From assembly GCF_028993555.1 (NCBI RefSeq), contig NZ_CP118610.1:310001-374000 (forward strand): a stretch of 64,000 bases of DNA, given 5' to 3'. This DNA comes from Ensifer adhaerens (GTDB taxonomy: Bacteria; Pseudomonadota; Alphaproteobacteria; Rhizobiales; Rhizobiaceae). Positions 8,793 through 16,984 of the stretch are shown piece after piece. The notes below the pieces were generated by a model that ran no database searches, was not told the origin of the DNA, and saw nothing but the letters and a program-made list of their open reading frames with translations. Position 1 is the stretch's first letter. Each line of letters starts with the position of its first letter. A program made the position numbers and the translations under genes.

Positions 8793-8841
8793 CGGAATGT
8801 CCCTTTTCATTCCAAATCAGCCAACAAGGGGCAATCAGCCA
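8793..8841 (+). promoter_or_regulatory. Third flagellin leader with Shine-Dalgarno-pairing element
   Basis: TGTCCCTT at 8798-8805 pairs with AAGGGGCA at 8826-8833 (8 bp, one G-U, 20-nt loop). The 3' arm carries the Shine-Dalgarno of the gene starting at 8842. The leader shares GTTAACCACGATGGTGTTT (8702-8720) and the block from GGCATGA to CCGGAATGTCCC with the flaB leader. Confidence 0.55.
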
Positions 8842-9786
8842 ATGACCAGCATCATGACGAACACCGCCGCAATGGGCGCGCTTCAGACCCTGCGTTCGAT
8901 CAACTCGCAGATGGAAACCACCCAGGACCGCATCTCGTCGGGCCTGCGCGTTGGCACTGCTGCCGACAACGCCGCTTACTGGTCGATCGCAACCACCATG
9001 CGTTCGGACAACAAGGCTCTCTCGACCGTTGAAGACGCCCTCGGCCTCGGCGCTGCCAAGACCGACGTTGCCTACACGGCCATGGAAAACTCCAAGGACG
9101 TCGTCGACGAGATCAAGAAGAAGCTGGTTGCCGCAAGCGAGCCGGGCGTTGACAAGAGCAAGATCCAGAAGGAAATCAAGGAGCTGCAGAACCAGCTCAT
9201 CAGCATTTCCAAGTCGGCTTCGTTCTCCGGCGAAAACTGGGTCTACAACGACACCAACAACACGGCTGCCACCAAATCGATCGTCGGTTCGTTCAACCGC
9301 GACGCCCAGGGCAATGTCAGCCTGACGACGCTCCAGTTCGACACGAACAAGAGCTCGCTGATCCAGGTCGACAGCCTCGGTGCCAACGTCACCAACGGCA
9401 CGGGCATGCTGTCCAGCAACATGGAGTACAAGCTGGCAACCAACGGTGCGACCGTTACGGCTGGCTACAGCGTCCTGACCATGGACATCACCAACATGAC
9501 CATGGGCGCTCTTGCAGAAGCCATCTCGGGCGTTGACGCAACGCTGCTGCAGATGACCGACGCCGCCGCCGATCTCGGTGCGCTCAACAGCCGCGTAGAA
9601 CTGCAGCAGAACTTCGTCCGCGACCTCTCGGACTCGATCGAGAAGGGCGTTGGCCGCCTCGTCGACGCCGACATGAACGAAGAGTCGACCCGCCTGAAGG
9701 CTCTGCAGACGCAACAGCAGCTCGGTATCCAGGCGCTCACGATCGCCAACACCAACTCGCAGAACATCCTGTCGCTGTTCCGCTAA
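8842..9786 (+). CDS. Flagellin (third of four, FlaD by S. meliloti order)
   Basis: The 314-residue flagellin is almost identical to the first two through the N-terminal half. It diverges modestly around residues 170-210 (for example SLGANVTNGTGMLSS and LATNGATVTAG) and at the end (ALTIANTNSQ). The ATG at 8842 matches the paralogues and follows AAGGGG; an in-frame ATG 15 codons upstream lies inside the conserved leader and is rejected. The letter depends on the naming scheme, so no symbol is given. Confidence 0.95.
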   Translation: MTSIMTNTAAMGALQTLRSINSQMETTQDRISSGLRVGTAADNAAYWSIATTMRSDNKALSTVEDALGLGAAKTDVAYTAMENSKDVVDEIKKKLVAASEPGVDKSKIQKEIKELQNQLISISKSASFSGENWVYNDTNNTAATKSIVGSFNRDAQGNVSLTTLQFDTNKSSLIQVDSLGANVTNGTGMLSSNMEYKLATNGATVTAGYSVLTMDITNMTMGALAEAISGVDATLLQMTDAAADLGALNSRVELQQNFVRDLSDSIEKGVGRLVDADMNEESTRLKALQTQQQLGIQALTIANTNSQNILSLFR

Positions 9787-9836
9787 GCGAACGACAGGGA
9801 AGGGCGGGCGAGATTTCGCCGCTCTTTCGCACACAG

Positions 9837-9877
9837 AAAAAGGCCGCACGCCCATCGGGGGGGCGTGCGGCCTTTTT
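9837..9877 (+). terminator. Third flagellin terminator
   Basis: A 17-bp stem (AAAAAGGCCGCACGCCC and its complement at 9861-9877) has a 7-nt loop and ends in five T residues. Confidence 0.95.
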
Positions 9878-9993
9878 CATTTCCGCGCCTGATCTCGGTC
9901 TCCAGGCGGGTTTGCGGACGGTGCGATCCGCTTTAACCTTTCATCCATATTTCCTTATTTTTGTTCACCTTCGTTACCGAGCCGTTAATTGCG

Positions 9994-10008
9994 TTAACCA
10001 TTTGTTAA
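9994..10008. promoter_or_regulatory. CtrA-type TTAA-N7-TTAA site upstream of the fourth flagellin
   Basis: The 20-mer TTAACCATTTGTTAACCATG (9994-10013) contains TTAA-N7-TTAA and two overlapping TTAACCAT half-sites, the consensus known for CtrA. Further TTAA boxes lie on either side (9985 and 10031). It is about 140 bp upstream of the ATG at 10149, in the 362-bp gap after the third flagellin. Confidence 0.55.
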
Positions 10009-10109
10009 CCATGCAATCGTTACATATCGGTTAAGAGCGAAGGGTCGCCTCCAGGGCAAAACAGGGGCGATTCGCATGATGCCAGTCCCATCGCTGCCGG
10101 TTCTGCACT

Positions 10110-10148
10110 CCGGAATGTCCTTTGAAATTCATTCGGGGCAGGTGACCA
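10110..10148 (+). promoter_or_regulatory. Fourth flagellin leader with Shine-Dalgarno-pairing element
   Basis: CCGGAATGTCC is conserved with the other flagellin leaders. TGTCCT at 10116-10121 can pair with GGGGCA at 10135-10140 (6 bp including two G-U pairs, 13-nt loop). The 3' arm overlaps the GGGGCAGG Shine-Dalgarno region. The pairing is weaker than in the other three. Confidence 0.45.
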
Positions 10149-11120
10149 ATGACCAGCATCATGACCAATACCGCCGCCATGGCGGCGCTTCAGACCTTGC
10201 GTTCCATCAATACTGACATGGCCGAGGTCCAGGACCGGATTTCCTCCGGCTACCGCGTGCAGACTGCAGCGGACAATGCCGCCTACTGGTCGATCGCGAC
10301 CACCATGCGCTCCGACAATGCCGCGCTGTCGACCGTCGAAGACGCCCTCGGCCTCGGTGCTGCCAAGATCGACACGGCCTATGCGGCGATGAATTCGTCG
10401 ATCGACGTGGTCAGCGAGATCAAGCGCAAGCTGGTTGCCGCGCGTGAGCCGGGCGTCGACAAGCTGAAGATCGACAAGGAAATCACCGAACTCAAGAACC
10501 AGCTTCTGGCCGCCGCGCAGTCCGCATCCTTCTCCAGCGAGAACTGGCTCTATAACGCCAATGCTGCCTCCGTCGGCACCAAGTCGATCGTTGCCTCGTT
10601 CAACCGCGACGCCAACGGCAACGTATCGGTCACCACGCTCGACTTCGACACGGCACAGTCGATGCTGATCGACACAGCCAATGCCAGCCGTGGCCTGCTG
10701 ACCAGAAGCTACGACGCCTCGCTGCTCACGTCGCCGGTCGGCACCTCGGCCAAGCTTTTCCACCTGATCGGCGCACCGGTAACCACCCCGAACGCGACCT
10801 CGTCCGAAATCAAGCTGACGGCCGCGACCACCGACGCCCAGATGGACGACATGATCCGCGTCGTCGACCACATCCTCGGCCAGTTGACGGATGCCGGCTC
10901 CACGCTCGGCGCCATCACCAAGCGCATCGACATGCAGGAGAGCTTCATCGCCAACCTCATGGATACGATCGACAAGGGTGTCGGTCGTCTGGTCGATGCC
11001 GATATGAACGAGGAATCGACGCGGTTGAAGGCGCTGCAGACGCAGCAGCAGCTCGGCATCCAGGCGCTCTCGATCGCCAATACGAACTCCGAGAACATTC
11101 TGCGCCTGTTCCAACAGTAA
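10149..11120 (+). CDS. Flagellin (fourth of four, divergent; FlaC by S. meliloti order)
   Basis: This 323-residue flagellin keeps the conserved ends (MTSIMTN, VQDRISSGYRV, DNAAYWSIATTMRSDN; TQQQLGIQALSIANTNSENIL). Its middle is clearly different (residues about 170-240, with TRSYDASLLTSPVGTSAKLF) and it ends LFQQ rather than LFR. It is the most diverged paralogue and has its own promoter region. It is a filament subunit, possibly a minor one. Confidence 0.95.
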   Translation: MTSIMTNTAAMAALQTLRSINTDMAEVQDRISSGYRVQTAADNAAYWSIATTMRSDNAALSTVEDALGLGAAKIDTAYAAMNSSIDVVSEIKRKLVAAREPGVDKLKIDKEITELKNQLLAAAQSASFSSENWLYNANAASVGTKSIVASFNRDANGNVSVTTLDFDTAQSMLIDTANASRGLLTRSYDASLLTSPVGTSAKLFHLIGAPVTTPNATSSEIKLTAATTDAQMDDMIRVVDHILGQLTDAGSTLGAITKRIDMQESFIANLMDTIDKGVGRLVDADMNEESTRLKALQTQQQLGIQALSIANTNSENILRLFQQ

Positions 11121-11247
11121 GGCGCATCGGCGGAGAGCGGCCGGCTGCGTCCGGCGGATCCGCCAAAATGCTTCCGCTTTCCCGGGATGGGGGGCGGCAA
11201 AGATTGAGTTCTGCCACGTCGTCGGTCACGGCACCCGGTGGAAACGG

Positions 11248-11280
11248 TTGGACCGCGCTAATTGCCCTGGCGCGGTCCAA
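11248..11280 (+). terminator. Terminator-like inverted repeat after the fourth flagellin
   Basis: The 10-bp stem TTGGACCGCG / CGCGGTCCAA has a 13-nt loop. There is no strong T run behind it. It lies in the 448-bp gap 11121-11568, in which I see no convincing gene or clear promoter; the short open frames there have no typical start or conserved look. Confidence 0.6.
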
Positions 11281-11568
11281 CACATTCATTTTCGCACAAG
11301 TTTGACCGAATAGCCTTCTCTCGCAGTCCTGTCGGATGACTGCCGGCCAAAATGAATCTTGGCCGCCGCCTGCATCGGGTCGCTCCGGGAACAACCGCCT
11401 CCGGATCTCACTGATGTACGTCAAGAATGTTGGGTTCTTCGCATCCGCGGCTGGACCCGTGGGAGACATGTCAGCAGTGCCAGGAGCAATGGAAGTCCGC
11501 GCCAGAGGGTGCCGTCTCGCGATCAGACGGGGATTGCCGCATCGCTGCGCCACCGCGAGTGACCGGTC

Positions 11569-12222
11569 ATGAGTGCGATGCTCTCCCGCTACCTCAAGGA
11601 TTTCAGCGCGCCGAAGGTCGAGCTGTCGCTGATGCCCCAAAAATATTTCCCCGATCTGGATAGCGACTATGCCGATGGCGACCGCCTCGGCGCGAGGCCT
11701 TCCATGCCAGAGATTGACATCGACGCGGAGCGCCGACGGGCCTTCGCGGAAGGCCGCGCGGAGGCGACGGCCGAACTCGTCTTCGAACACGAGCGCCAGA
11801 TTGCCGACCTGCAGGCGGCCCATGCGGCCGAGCTCGCGGCCTTGACCCAGCGCCTCGAATCCGAAACCGCCAACCGCCTGGCAGAGCGTTTTGCCGCCAT
11901 GGCCGACAGTCTGGTTACAGCACTCGGAGATCAGACCGCTCGGGTTCTGGCACCGGTCATGGAGGACGCCCTCCTGCAGCGGGCGGTTGCCGATATGGCG
12001 CAGATGATTAAGCAGGGCCTTGTGGCTGGCGAAGGTTGCACTCTCGTCGTCAGGGGCCCGACCCAACTCTTCGAGGCGCTGAAGCGCCAGCTCGGGGAGG
12101 ACATGCCGTTGTTCCGCCACGTCGAAACCGACGACATCGATCTCGCCGTCGAAATGGACGGTACGATCCTGGTGACGCGCATGGCCGCCTGGGCCGATAC
12201 TGTCCGGAAAGTTCTCGCATGA
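11569..12222 (+). CDS. FliH-like flagellar export stator protein (candidate)
   Basis: The 217-residue protein is unnamed in rhizobia as far as I recall. Residues about 45-105 are a charged, alanine-rich coiled coil ([20 protein letters not shown]). The C-terminal part (about 110-215) resembles the FliH/SctL domain, with an [21 protein letters not shown] helix and an ending [20 protein letters not shown] that recalls the FliH C-terminus. It overlaps the motB start by ATGA, so it is co-expressed with motor genes. FliH controls the FliI ATPase. The alternative is an unrelated coiled-coil motility protein. Confidence 0.6.
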   Translation: MSAMLSRYLKDFSAPKVELSLMPQKYFPDLDSDYADGDRLGARPSMPEIDIDAERRRAFAEGRAEATAELVFEHERQIADLQAAHAAELAALTQRLESETANRLAERFAAMADSLVTALGDQTARVLAPVMEDALLQRAVADMAQMIKQGLVAGEGCTLVVRGPTQLFEALKRQLGEDMPLFRHVETDDIDLAVEMDGTILVTRMAAWADTVRKVLA

Positions 12223-13463
12223 GCGACGAAAACCATCACAACGGCAAACACGAGATCATCATCGTCAAGCGCCACAATGGCGGCCATGACGGGCATCACG
12301 GCGGCTCGTGGAAGATCGCCTATGCCGACTTCATGACGGCAATGATGGCCTTCTTCCTCGTCATGTGGCTGATCAACGCGGCCAACGAGGAAACGAAGGC
12401 GGCGATCGCTTCCTATTTCAATCCGGTGCAACTGACCGACCAGAAGCCCGCCGAGCGCGGCCTGAAGGATCCGGCGAAGGACGCGCAGGGCGAGGAGACG
12501 CAGCAGCGCTCCAAGGTCGATGGCGAGCAGGAAAAGTCCGGCGGATCTGCCAAGACCGGCGACCAGTTGACCGCGACCTCGGGCGAAGAAACCAAGTATT
12601 CCGACGCGGACTTCTTCGAGAATCCCTATTCGGTGCTCTCCGAGATCGCCCGCGAAGTCGGCCAGCAGGCCAACATCAGCATCAAGGGCGAGGGTGGAGC
12701 CGCTCAGTCCGGCCCGGCAACCGGCGCCGACGGTGGCGAAGCATATCGCGATCCCTTCGATCCGGATTTCTGGACGAAGCAGGTTGAGGTGAAGGACGCA
12801 GGCAACGTGACCGAAAGCGAAGTCGCTCTCGCCGCCAAGACGACGAAGCCGGCAGGCGCGACGCCGGTGGTCGAGGGTGAGGCGAAGACAGTGGACGAGG
12901 GCACAGACAAGACCGCCGAGACGGCGGCAGAGTCTGCCGCAGACACTGATACCGCTGCCGACGGCAAGCTGAAGGCCGGGGCTGCCCCGGCAGACGCCGA
13001 AAAGCAGGCCGCCGAACTTCAGGCCGAACTCAAGAAGCAACTTGCCGGTGAGGCAGGCCAGCTCGCTGAAGGGCTGGTGGTGACGCCGGCCGAGGGCGGT
13101 CTCATGGTGACGATCAGCGAGCGCACGGACGCGCAGATGTTCGGCATCGGTTCGGCCGTGCCGCAGAAGGAACTGGTGCTGGCGATGGAAAAGATCGGCC
13201 ATCTGCTTGCCGAGCGCCAGGGTGCGGTCGCGATCCGCGGCCATACCGACGGTCGCCCGTTCAAGGACGGCACCTATGACAACTGGCGGCTGTCTGCCGC
13301 GCGCGCCCAGAGTGCCTATTACATGCTCGTCCGCGGTGGTCTGAAGGAAGACCGCGTCAGCCAGATCAGCGGCTTTGCCGACCGTCGGCTGCAGATCCCG
13401 GGTGATCCCTATGCTCCGGGCAACCGGCGTATCGAGATCCTGCTGCAATCGGCTCCGGGTTGA
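12219..13463 (+). CDS. motB: MotB, flagellar stator protein
   Basis: The 414-residue MotB has a short cytoplasmic N-terminus, one transmembrane helix ([18 protein letters not shown]) carrying the proton-binding Asp at residue 37 (YADF motif), a long Ala/Glu-rich linker and a C-terminal OmpA-type peptidoglycan-binding domain ([28 protein letters not shown]). The linker makes it longer than the E. coli protein (308 residues). The start at 12219 follows from the ATGA overlap with the upstream gene and the conserved MSDENHHN start; longer upstream frames are spurious. Confidence 0.96.
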   Translation: MSDENHHNGKHEIIIVKRHNGGHDGHHGGSWKIAYADFMTAMMAFFLVMWLINAANEETKAAIASYFNPVQLTDQKPAERGLKDPAKDAQGEETQQRSKVDGEQEKSGGSAKTGDQLTATSGEETKYSDADFFENPYSVLSEIAREVGQQANISIKGEGGAAQSGPATGADGGEAYRDPFDPDFWTKQVEVKDAGNVTESEVALAAKTTKPAGATPVVEGEAKTVDEGTDKTAETAAESAADTDTAADGKLKAGAAPADAEKQAAELQAELKKQLAGEAGQLAEGLVVTPAEGGLMVTISERTDAQMFGIGSAVPQKELVLAMEKIGHLLAERQGAVAIRGHTDGRPFKDGTYDNWRLSAARAQSAYYMLVRGGLKEDRVSQISGFADRRLQIPGDPYAPGNRRIEILLQSAPG

Positions 13464-13465
13464 AC

Positions 13466-14767
13466 ATGATGCTGAAACGCCTGCGATCGATCCTGATGAC
13501 CTGCTGCGTGCTGGCGACCCCGTTTGCAATCGGGAGCGCCCGGGCGAACGATATCGAGGAACTAGCCCCCTTCAAGATGATCCGGTCGCTGCAATATGTG
13601 CAGGACTCCGTGGTGCTCGGCGACCATTCGGCGATCGAGATGCAGCGTTTCATGCTGGGCGCGATCGACAAGCGGTTGCGTGCGGCCGATCCCTCCGTGT
13701 TCAGCGACCCGCGCAACGTCGATGCGGCGCTGGTCTACGCGATGAGCGGCGGCAATCCGGAGACGCTGAAATTCCTTTCGGATCACGACGTGGCCGGCAA
13801 TTTCGATTCCCGTGTCACCGATGCGCTGCGTCAGTATCTGAACGGCAAAGGCGGTCTGATCGTCGAGAACCTGTCCAAGGCCGCGCCGGAATATCGAAAC
13901 GCCCGCATCGGCCCGTATCTCTATCTCATTCTTGGCAATGCGACGTCGCAGCAGGATCCGGTTGCGGCGATGAAGTATTACGACTGGGCGCGTTTGACGG
14001 CTCCGGGCACGATCATCGAAGAGGCGGCCCTGCGCCGCTCCGTGTTCCTTGCGGTGCAGGCCAATGCGCCGGACAAGGGCTTCCACTACGCGCTGACGTA
14101 TGCGCGCCGCTACCTGACGTCTCCCTATGCCAGCCAGTTCGCCGACGTTTTCGTCGAGCTTGCCGTCGCGCATTTCGGCGGCGAAGCCCAGGGGCGGATT
14201 TCGGAGATCCTCGACTTCATGGACGCGCCGCGCCAGCGCGAGGTCTATCTGCGTGTCGCACGGCGCGCGGCGATCGCTGGCAAGCAGGCGCTGGCGAAGC
14301 TCGCTTCGGAGCGGGCCGAGACGCTCGGCGCCGACGGAGCAGCGCAGCCGGAAGTGCTTGCCGGTTTCTATGCGGGCCTGGCGTCCGTTCCCTCCAGCGA
14401 TGTGTTCGCTGCGACAGCAAGCATAGCAGCGATACCGGATGCGGAGCTTTCGCCACGCGACCGTGCGTTGCGCGATGCCGCAAAAGCCGTCGCCGATGCG
14501 GTCGTCAGGCCGCCGAACGATGAAAGCCTCACGCAAGCGTTTGTGTCTAAACCGGATAGACCGGTTGTATCCGATGGCACGGCCGAAGCAGAGGACACGG
14601 GAAGCGGCATGAGCCCTTTCGGCAGCGCGACCCCAGTGGCCGCAGCGGCGGGCACGGCGGAGGCCGACGCGGGCGAGGCTGGTGATCCTGAACACGACGG
14701 GTTTGTGGCGAAGGGGAGGTCGAAGATCGAAGAGATCGACGCTCTCCTGAAGGGAGAAGGGAAATGA
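13466..14767 (+). CDS. motC: MotC, periplasmic motor protein
   Basis: MotC is a rhizobia-specific periplasmic protein needed for flagellar rotation; it interacts with MotB and is stabilised by MotE. The product of about 433 residues has an N-terminal signal peptide (cleavage near IGSARA) and an alpha-helical repeat-like body, followed by a low-complexity C-terminal tail. The ATG at 13466, with another at 13469, is preferred; a TTG at 13460 overlapping the motB stop is also open. Confidence 0.92.
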   Translation: MMLKRLRSILMTCCVLATPFAIGSARANDIEELAPFKMIRSLQYVQDSVVLGDHSAIEMQRFMLGAIDKRLRAADPSVFSDPRNVDAALVYAMSGGNPETLKFLSDHDVAGNFDSRVTDALRQYLNGKGGLIVENLSKAAPEYRNARIGPYLYLILGNATSQQDPVAAMKYYDWARLTAPGTIIEEAALRRSVFLAVQANAPDKGFHYALTYARRYLTSPYASQFADVFVELAVAHFGGEAQGRISEILDFMDAPRQREVYLRVARRAAIAGKQALAKLASERAETLGADGAAQPEVLAGFYAGLASVPSSDVFAATASIAAIPDAELSPRDRALRDAAKAVADAVVRPPNDESLTQAFVSKPDRPVVSDGTAEAEDTGSGMSPFGSATPVAAAAGTAEADAGEAGDPEHDGFVAKGRSKIEEIDALLKGEGK

Positions 14768-16212
14768 GGGCTCTTGATGATAGCCTGCGTGGCCTGCCCC
14801 CGGCGCCTGCCGGCAAGGGAAACGGGCGCACCGTCGGCAAGGAGCAGGCGGCGGGCGGCTTGGGCGCGTTCGAAGATGCCGTGGCGAATGCTGGGCGGCA
14901 GAAGGCGAATGACCAGGCGGGAACGGGCAAGGGCCTCGGTGATACCGCTGCCGGCGACGACACGGAGGCTGGAGCCTTGATCGACAAGGACAACATCGCC
15001 AAGGCCGCCGGCAGACATGGCGCGGCGACGCGCAGCATTGCCATCGGCCGCGACGAACAGGTACTTGGCGAACACGCGCTCCACGAACGTTTTCCTGCAA
15101 CGGAACGCGACCTTGGCGCACGGCGTGCGACGAACAAGGCCGATACGGCCAAGGCGAACGCGGATCCGGCTGGCATGAGCAATGCGAGCGTTCCGGACGA
15201 ACTCGCGGAGCGAATTGCCGCCCTTGCGGAACGGCTGGCAAAGGCGCAGGCAAACGGCCAGACAACGGCGGCAGGCGACGCCGATGTCGCCAACGGCGAG
15301 GGTGGCGAACCGACGTCGGCATCGAAGACGGATATGGATGACCTGTTGACGCTGCTCGGCGGCCAGGCTGTCGGGCATTCGCTCGGCGAAACCACGAACG
15401 CCGGCCGTCAGGTCGCGGCTGGCCTGGGCCAAGGCGAGGTTGCAGGAACGCATGTCGCCGGAACTGGCGAGCACGGTGCGAAGGCCGAGGCTACGGCAGG
15501 CGAGGGCGATCCGGATCGGCTCTTCCGCTTCGCCCGGGCCGACGGCAAGGGGCAGGCGGTAACCATGAGCCTGTCGAAGGATGGAGAGGCGGCGTTCGAC
15601 GGCACCCGTTCGCAGGCTGCCAAGGTCGAGAACGTCACGGTGCTTGAGGCCCGGCGCTATCTGGGCATCTCGATGAATCCGAACACGAGCGCCGTGGCGG
15701 ACGCGATCGCAGGCGAAGTCGGCGCCAGCCCGTTGCAGCCGAGTGCGGCACTCAGCCAGCCAGGCGCCTGGACCCAGGCCGGCAAGACGCTGAACACGCT
15801 GAAGATCCAGCTCCATCCGATCGAACTCGGTCTCGTCACCGCCACGCTCAGGCTGAAGGACGACGAATTGCAGGTCGAACTGAAGGTGGAGACCGGCGAC
15901 GCGTTCCGGCAGTTGCGCGACGACCAGAGCGAGATGGTGAAGGCCCTGCGTGCGCAGGGTTTCGCGGTCGACCAGGTCAACATCGTGTTCAATTCGGGTG
16001 GCGACACGTCTTCTGGCGGAGGCTCGCAGGCACAGGCTCAGGCACAGGCCGGGCAGCAGGGACGCGAGCGGGCCGACGGGAACGGCCAGGGACGCCAGCA
16101 GCGACAGGACGACGGCCAGGCTTCGGCGGCGGAAAGGTGGGTTGGCAATGGCGGGACGGACGATGCGGCTGCCGGCACTGAGCGCTCTCGCACTGGTCAC
16201 GTCTACATATAG
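14764..16212 (+). CDS. motD: MotD/FliK, hook-length control protein
   Basis: The rhizobial gene called motD encodes the FliK-type hook-length regulator. The 482-residue product has a long low-complexity, Ala/Gly-rich N-terminal ruler region and a FliK C-terminal domain at about residues 342-410 (KTLNTLKIQLHPIELGLVTA, LRLKDDELQVELKVE, LRAQGFAVDQVNI). A glutamine/glycine-rich tail follows. The start overlaps the motC stop by ATGA. Confidence 0.93.
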   Translation: MRALDDSLRGLPPAPAGKGNGRTVGKEQAAGGLGAFEDAVANAGRQKANDQAGTGKGLGDTAAGDDTEAGALIDKDNIAKAAGRHGAATRSIAIGRDEQVLGEHALHERFPATERDLGARRATNKADTAKANADPAGMSNASVPDELAERIAALAERLAKAQANGQTTAAGDADVANGEGGEPTSASKTDMDDLLTLLGGQAVGHSLGETTNAGRQVAAGLGQGEVAGTHVAGTGEHGAKAEATAGEGDPDRLFRFARADGKGQAVTMSLSKDGEAAFDGTRSQAAKVENVTVLEARRYLGISMNPNTSAVADAIAGEVGASPLQPSAALSQPGAWTQAGKTLNTLKIQLHPIELGLVTATLRLKDDELQVELKVETGDAFRQLRDDQSEMVKALRAQGFAVDQVNIVFNSGGDTSSGGGSQAQAQAQAGQQGRERADGNGQGRQQRQDDGQASAAERWVGNGGTDDAAAGTERSRTGHVYI

Positions 16213-16714
16213 TGCCTTCGCCAGCGCCGGCGTCTGCGAACGCGAGATCATGAGCGCGGCGGCGAAATACGACATCCCCGCCGGAATACTCTATTCCGTC
16301 GGACTGACCGAAACCGGCCGCAAGGGCTCGCTGCAGCCCTATGCCATGAACATCGAAGGCAAGGCCTATTTCGGCACCAGCGAACAGGACGTTCTGACCC
16401 AGTTCGGCAATGCCCGTGCGCAGGGCGCCAAGCTCATCGACCTTGGCTGCATGCAGATCAACTATTACTTCCATGGCGAGCATTTCAGCTCGCCGCAGGA
16501 GATGCTTGACCCGCGCAAGAATGTCGAATATGCCGCGCGCTTCCTGGCCAATCTGCACGCCAAGCATGAGACTTGGACCATGGCTGTTGCCCGCTATCAC
16601 GCGGGCCCGAACAACGACCCGGCGCAGAAGAAATATGTCTGCCGGGTGATCGCGAATCTCGTCGCGACGGGCTACGGCAAGTGGACGCCGAACGCCACGC
16701 AGTTCTGTCAGTGA
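16148..16714 (+). CDS. Lytic transglycosylase (SLT family), flagellum-linked
   Basis: The 188-residue protein has a signal peptide (cleavage near AFASAG) and a goose-lysozyme/SLT fold: SVGLTETGRKG with catalytic Glu55, then CMQINYYFHG and ARYHAGPNN. It overlaps the end of motD by 65 bp in another frame; an alternative ATG is at 16163. It is expected to open the peptidoglycan for the rod, a job done in enterics by the C-terminal domain of FlgJ, which is absent from the FlgJ-like protein at 26517. Confidence 0.88.
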   Translation: MAGRTMRLPALSALALVTSTYSAFASAGVCEREIMSAAAKYDIPAGILYSVGLTETGRKGSLQPYAMNIEGKAYFGTSEQDVLTQFGNARAQGAKLIDLGCMQINYYFHGEHFSSPQEMLDPRKNVEYAARFLANLHAKHETWTMAVARYHAGPNNDPAQKKYVCRVIANLVATGYGKWTPNATQFCQ

Positions 16715-16878
16715 GCAACCAATAAGTGTATTCTTGATAGCGTTGCCGCATTGTGGCGACAATGCGTGGACAATGTGACGGCAAGCGGATTTGTCGTAGT
16801 CCGTTAACTTTTCCACATTATTTTAGTGCCGATGTTAACGGGGTGCCACTAGATATAGATCAAATCGGCGAAACATGG

Positions 16879-16893
16879 TTAATCAATTATTAA
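16879..16893. promoter_or_regulatory. CtrA-type TTAA-N7-TTAA site in the rem promoter
   Basis: TTAATCAATTATTAA has two TTAA half-sites separated by seven bases, about 92-106 bp upstream of the rem ATG. Two GTTAAC boxes (16803 and 16834) lie further upstream. The 270-bp gap 16715-16984 is notably AT-rich and carries no gene. Known regulators of rem in S. meliloti (VisNR and MucR) also act in this region, but I cannot place their sites. Confidence 0.5.
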
Positions 16894-16984
16894 TTCCACC
16901 CAGTAACTTCCTCTAGTTGTTCATGAATCCCTCGATTCGTACCTCTCGATCAGTGCGGAGCCATACTGATTCGGAGGCGGGCGA

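Noticed and set aside
6395..9786. Long near-identical direct repeats that could suggest a transposon or repeat array
   Set aside because: The repeats are explained by tandem flagellin paralogues, each with its own leader and terminator; no transposase or inverted ends are present.
7594..9855. 753-codon minus-strand open frame across two flagellin genes
   Set aside because: It is the antisense of two near-identical flagellin genes in a GC-rich genome; its composition (Arg/Val/Asp-rich repeats) mirrors the flagellins and it runs through two terminators.
11336..11663. Short plus-strand frames in the gap after the fourth flagellin
   Set aside because: Three overlapping frames compete, none with a convincing Shine-Dalgarno or domain; the real gene starts at 11569.
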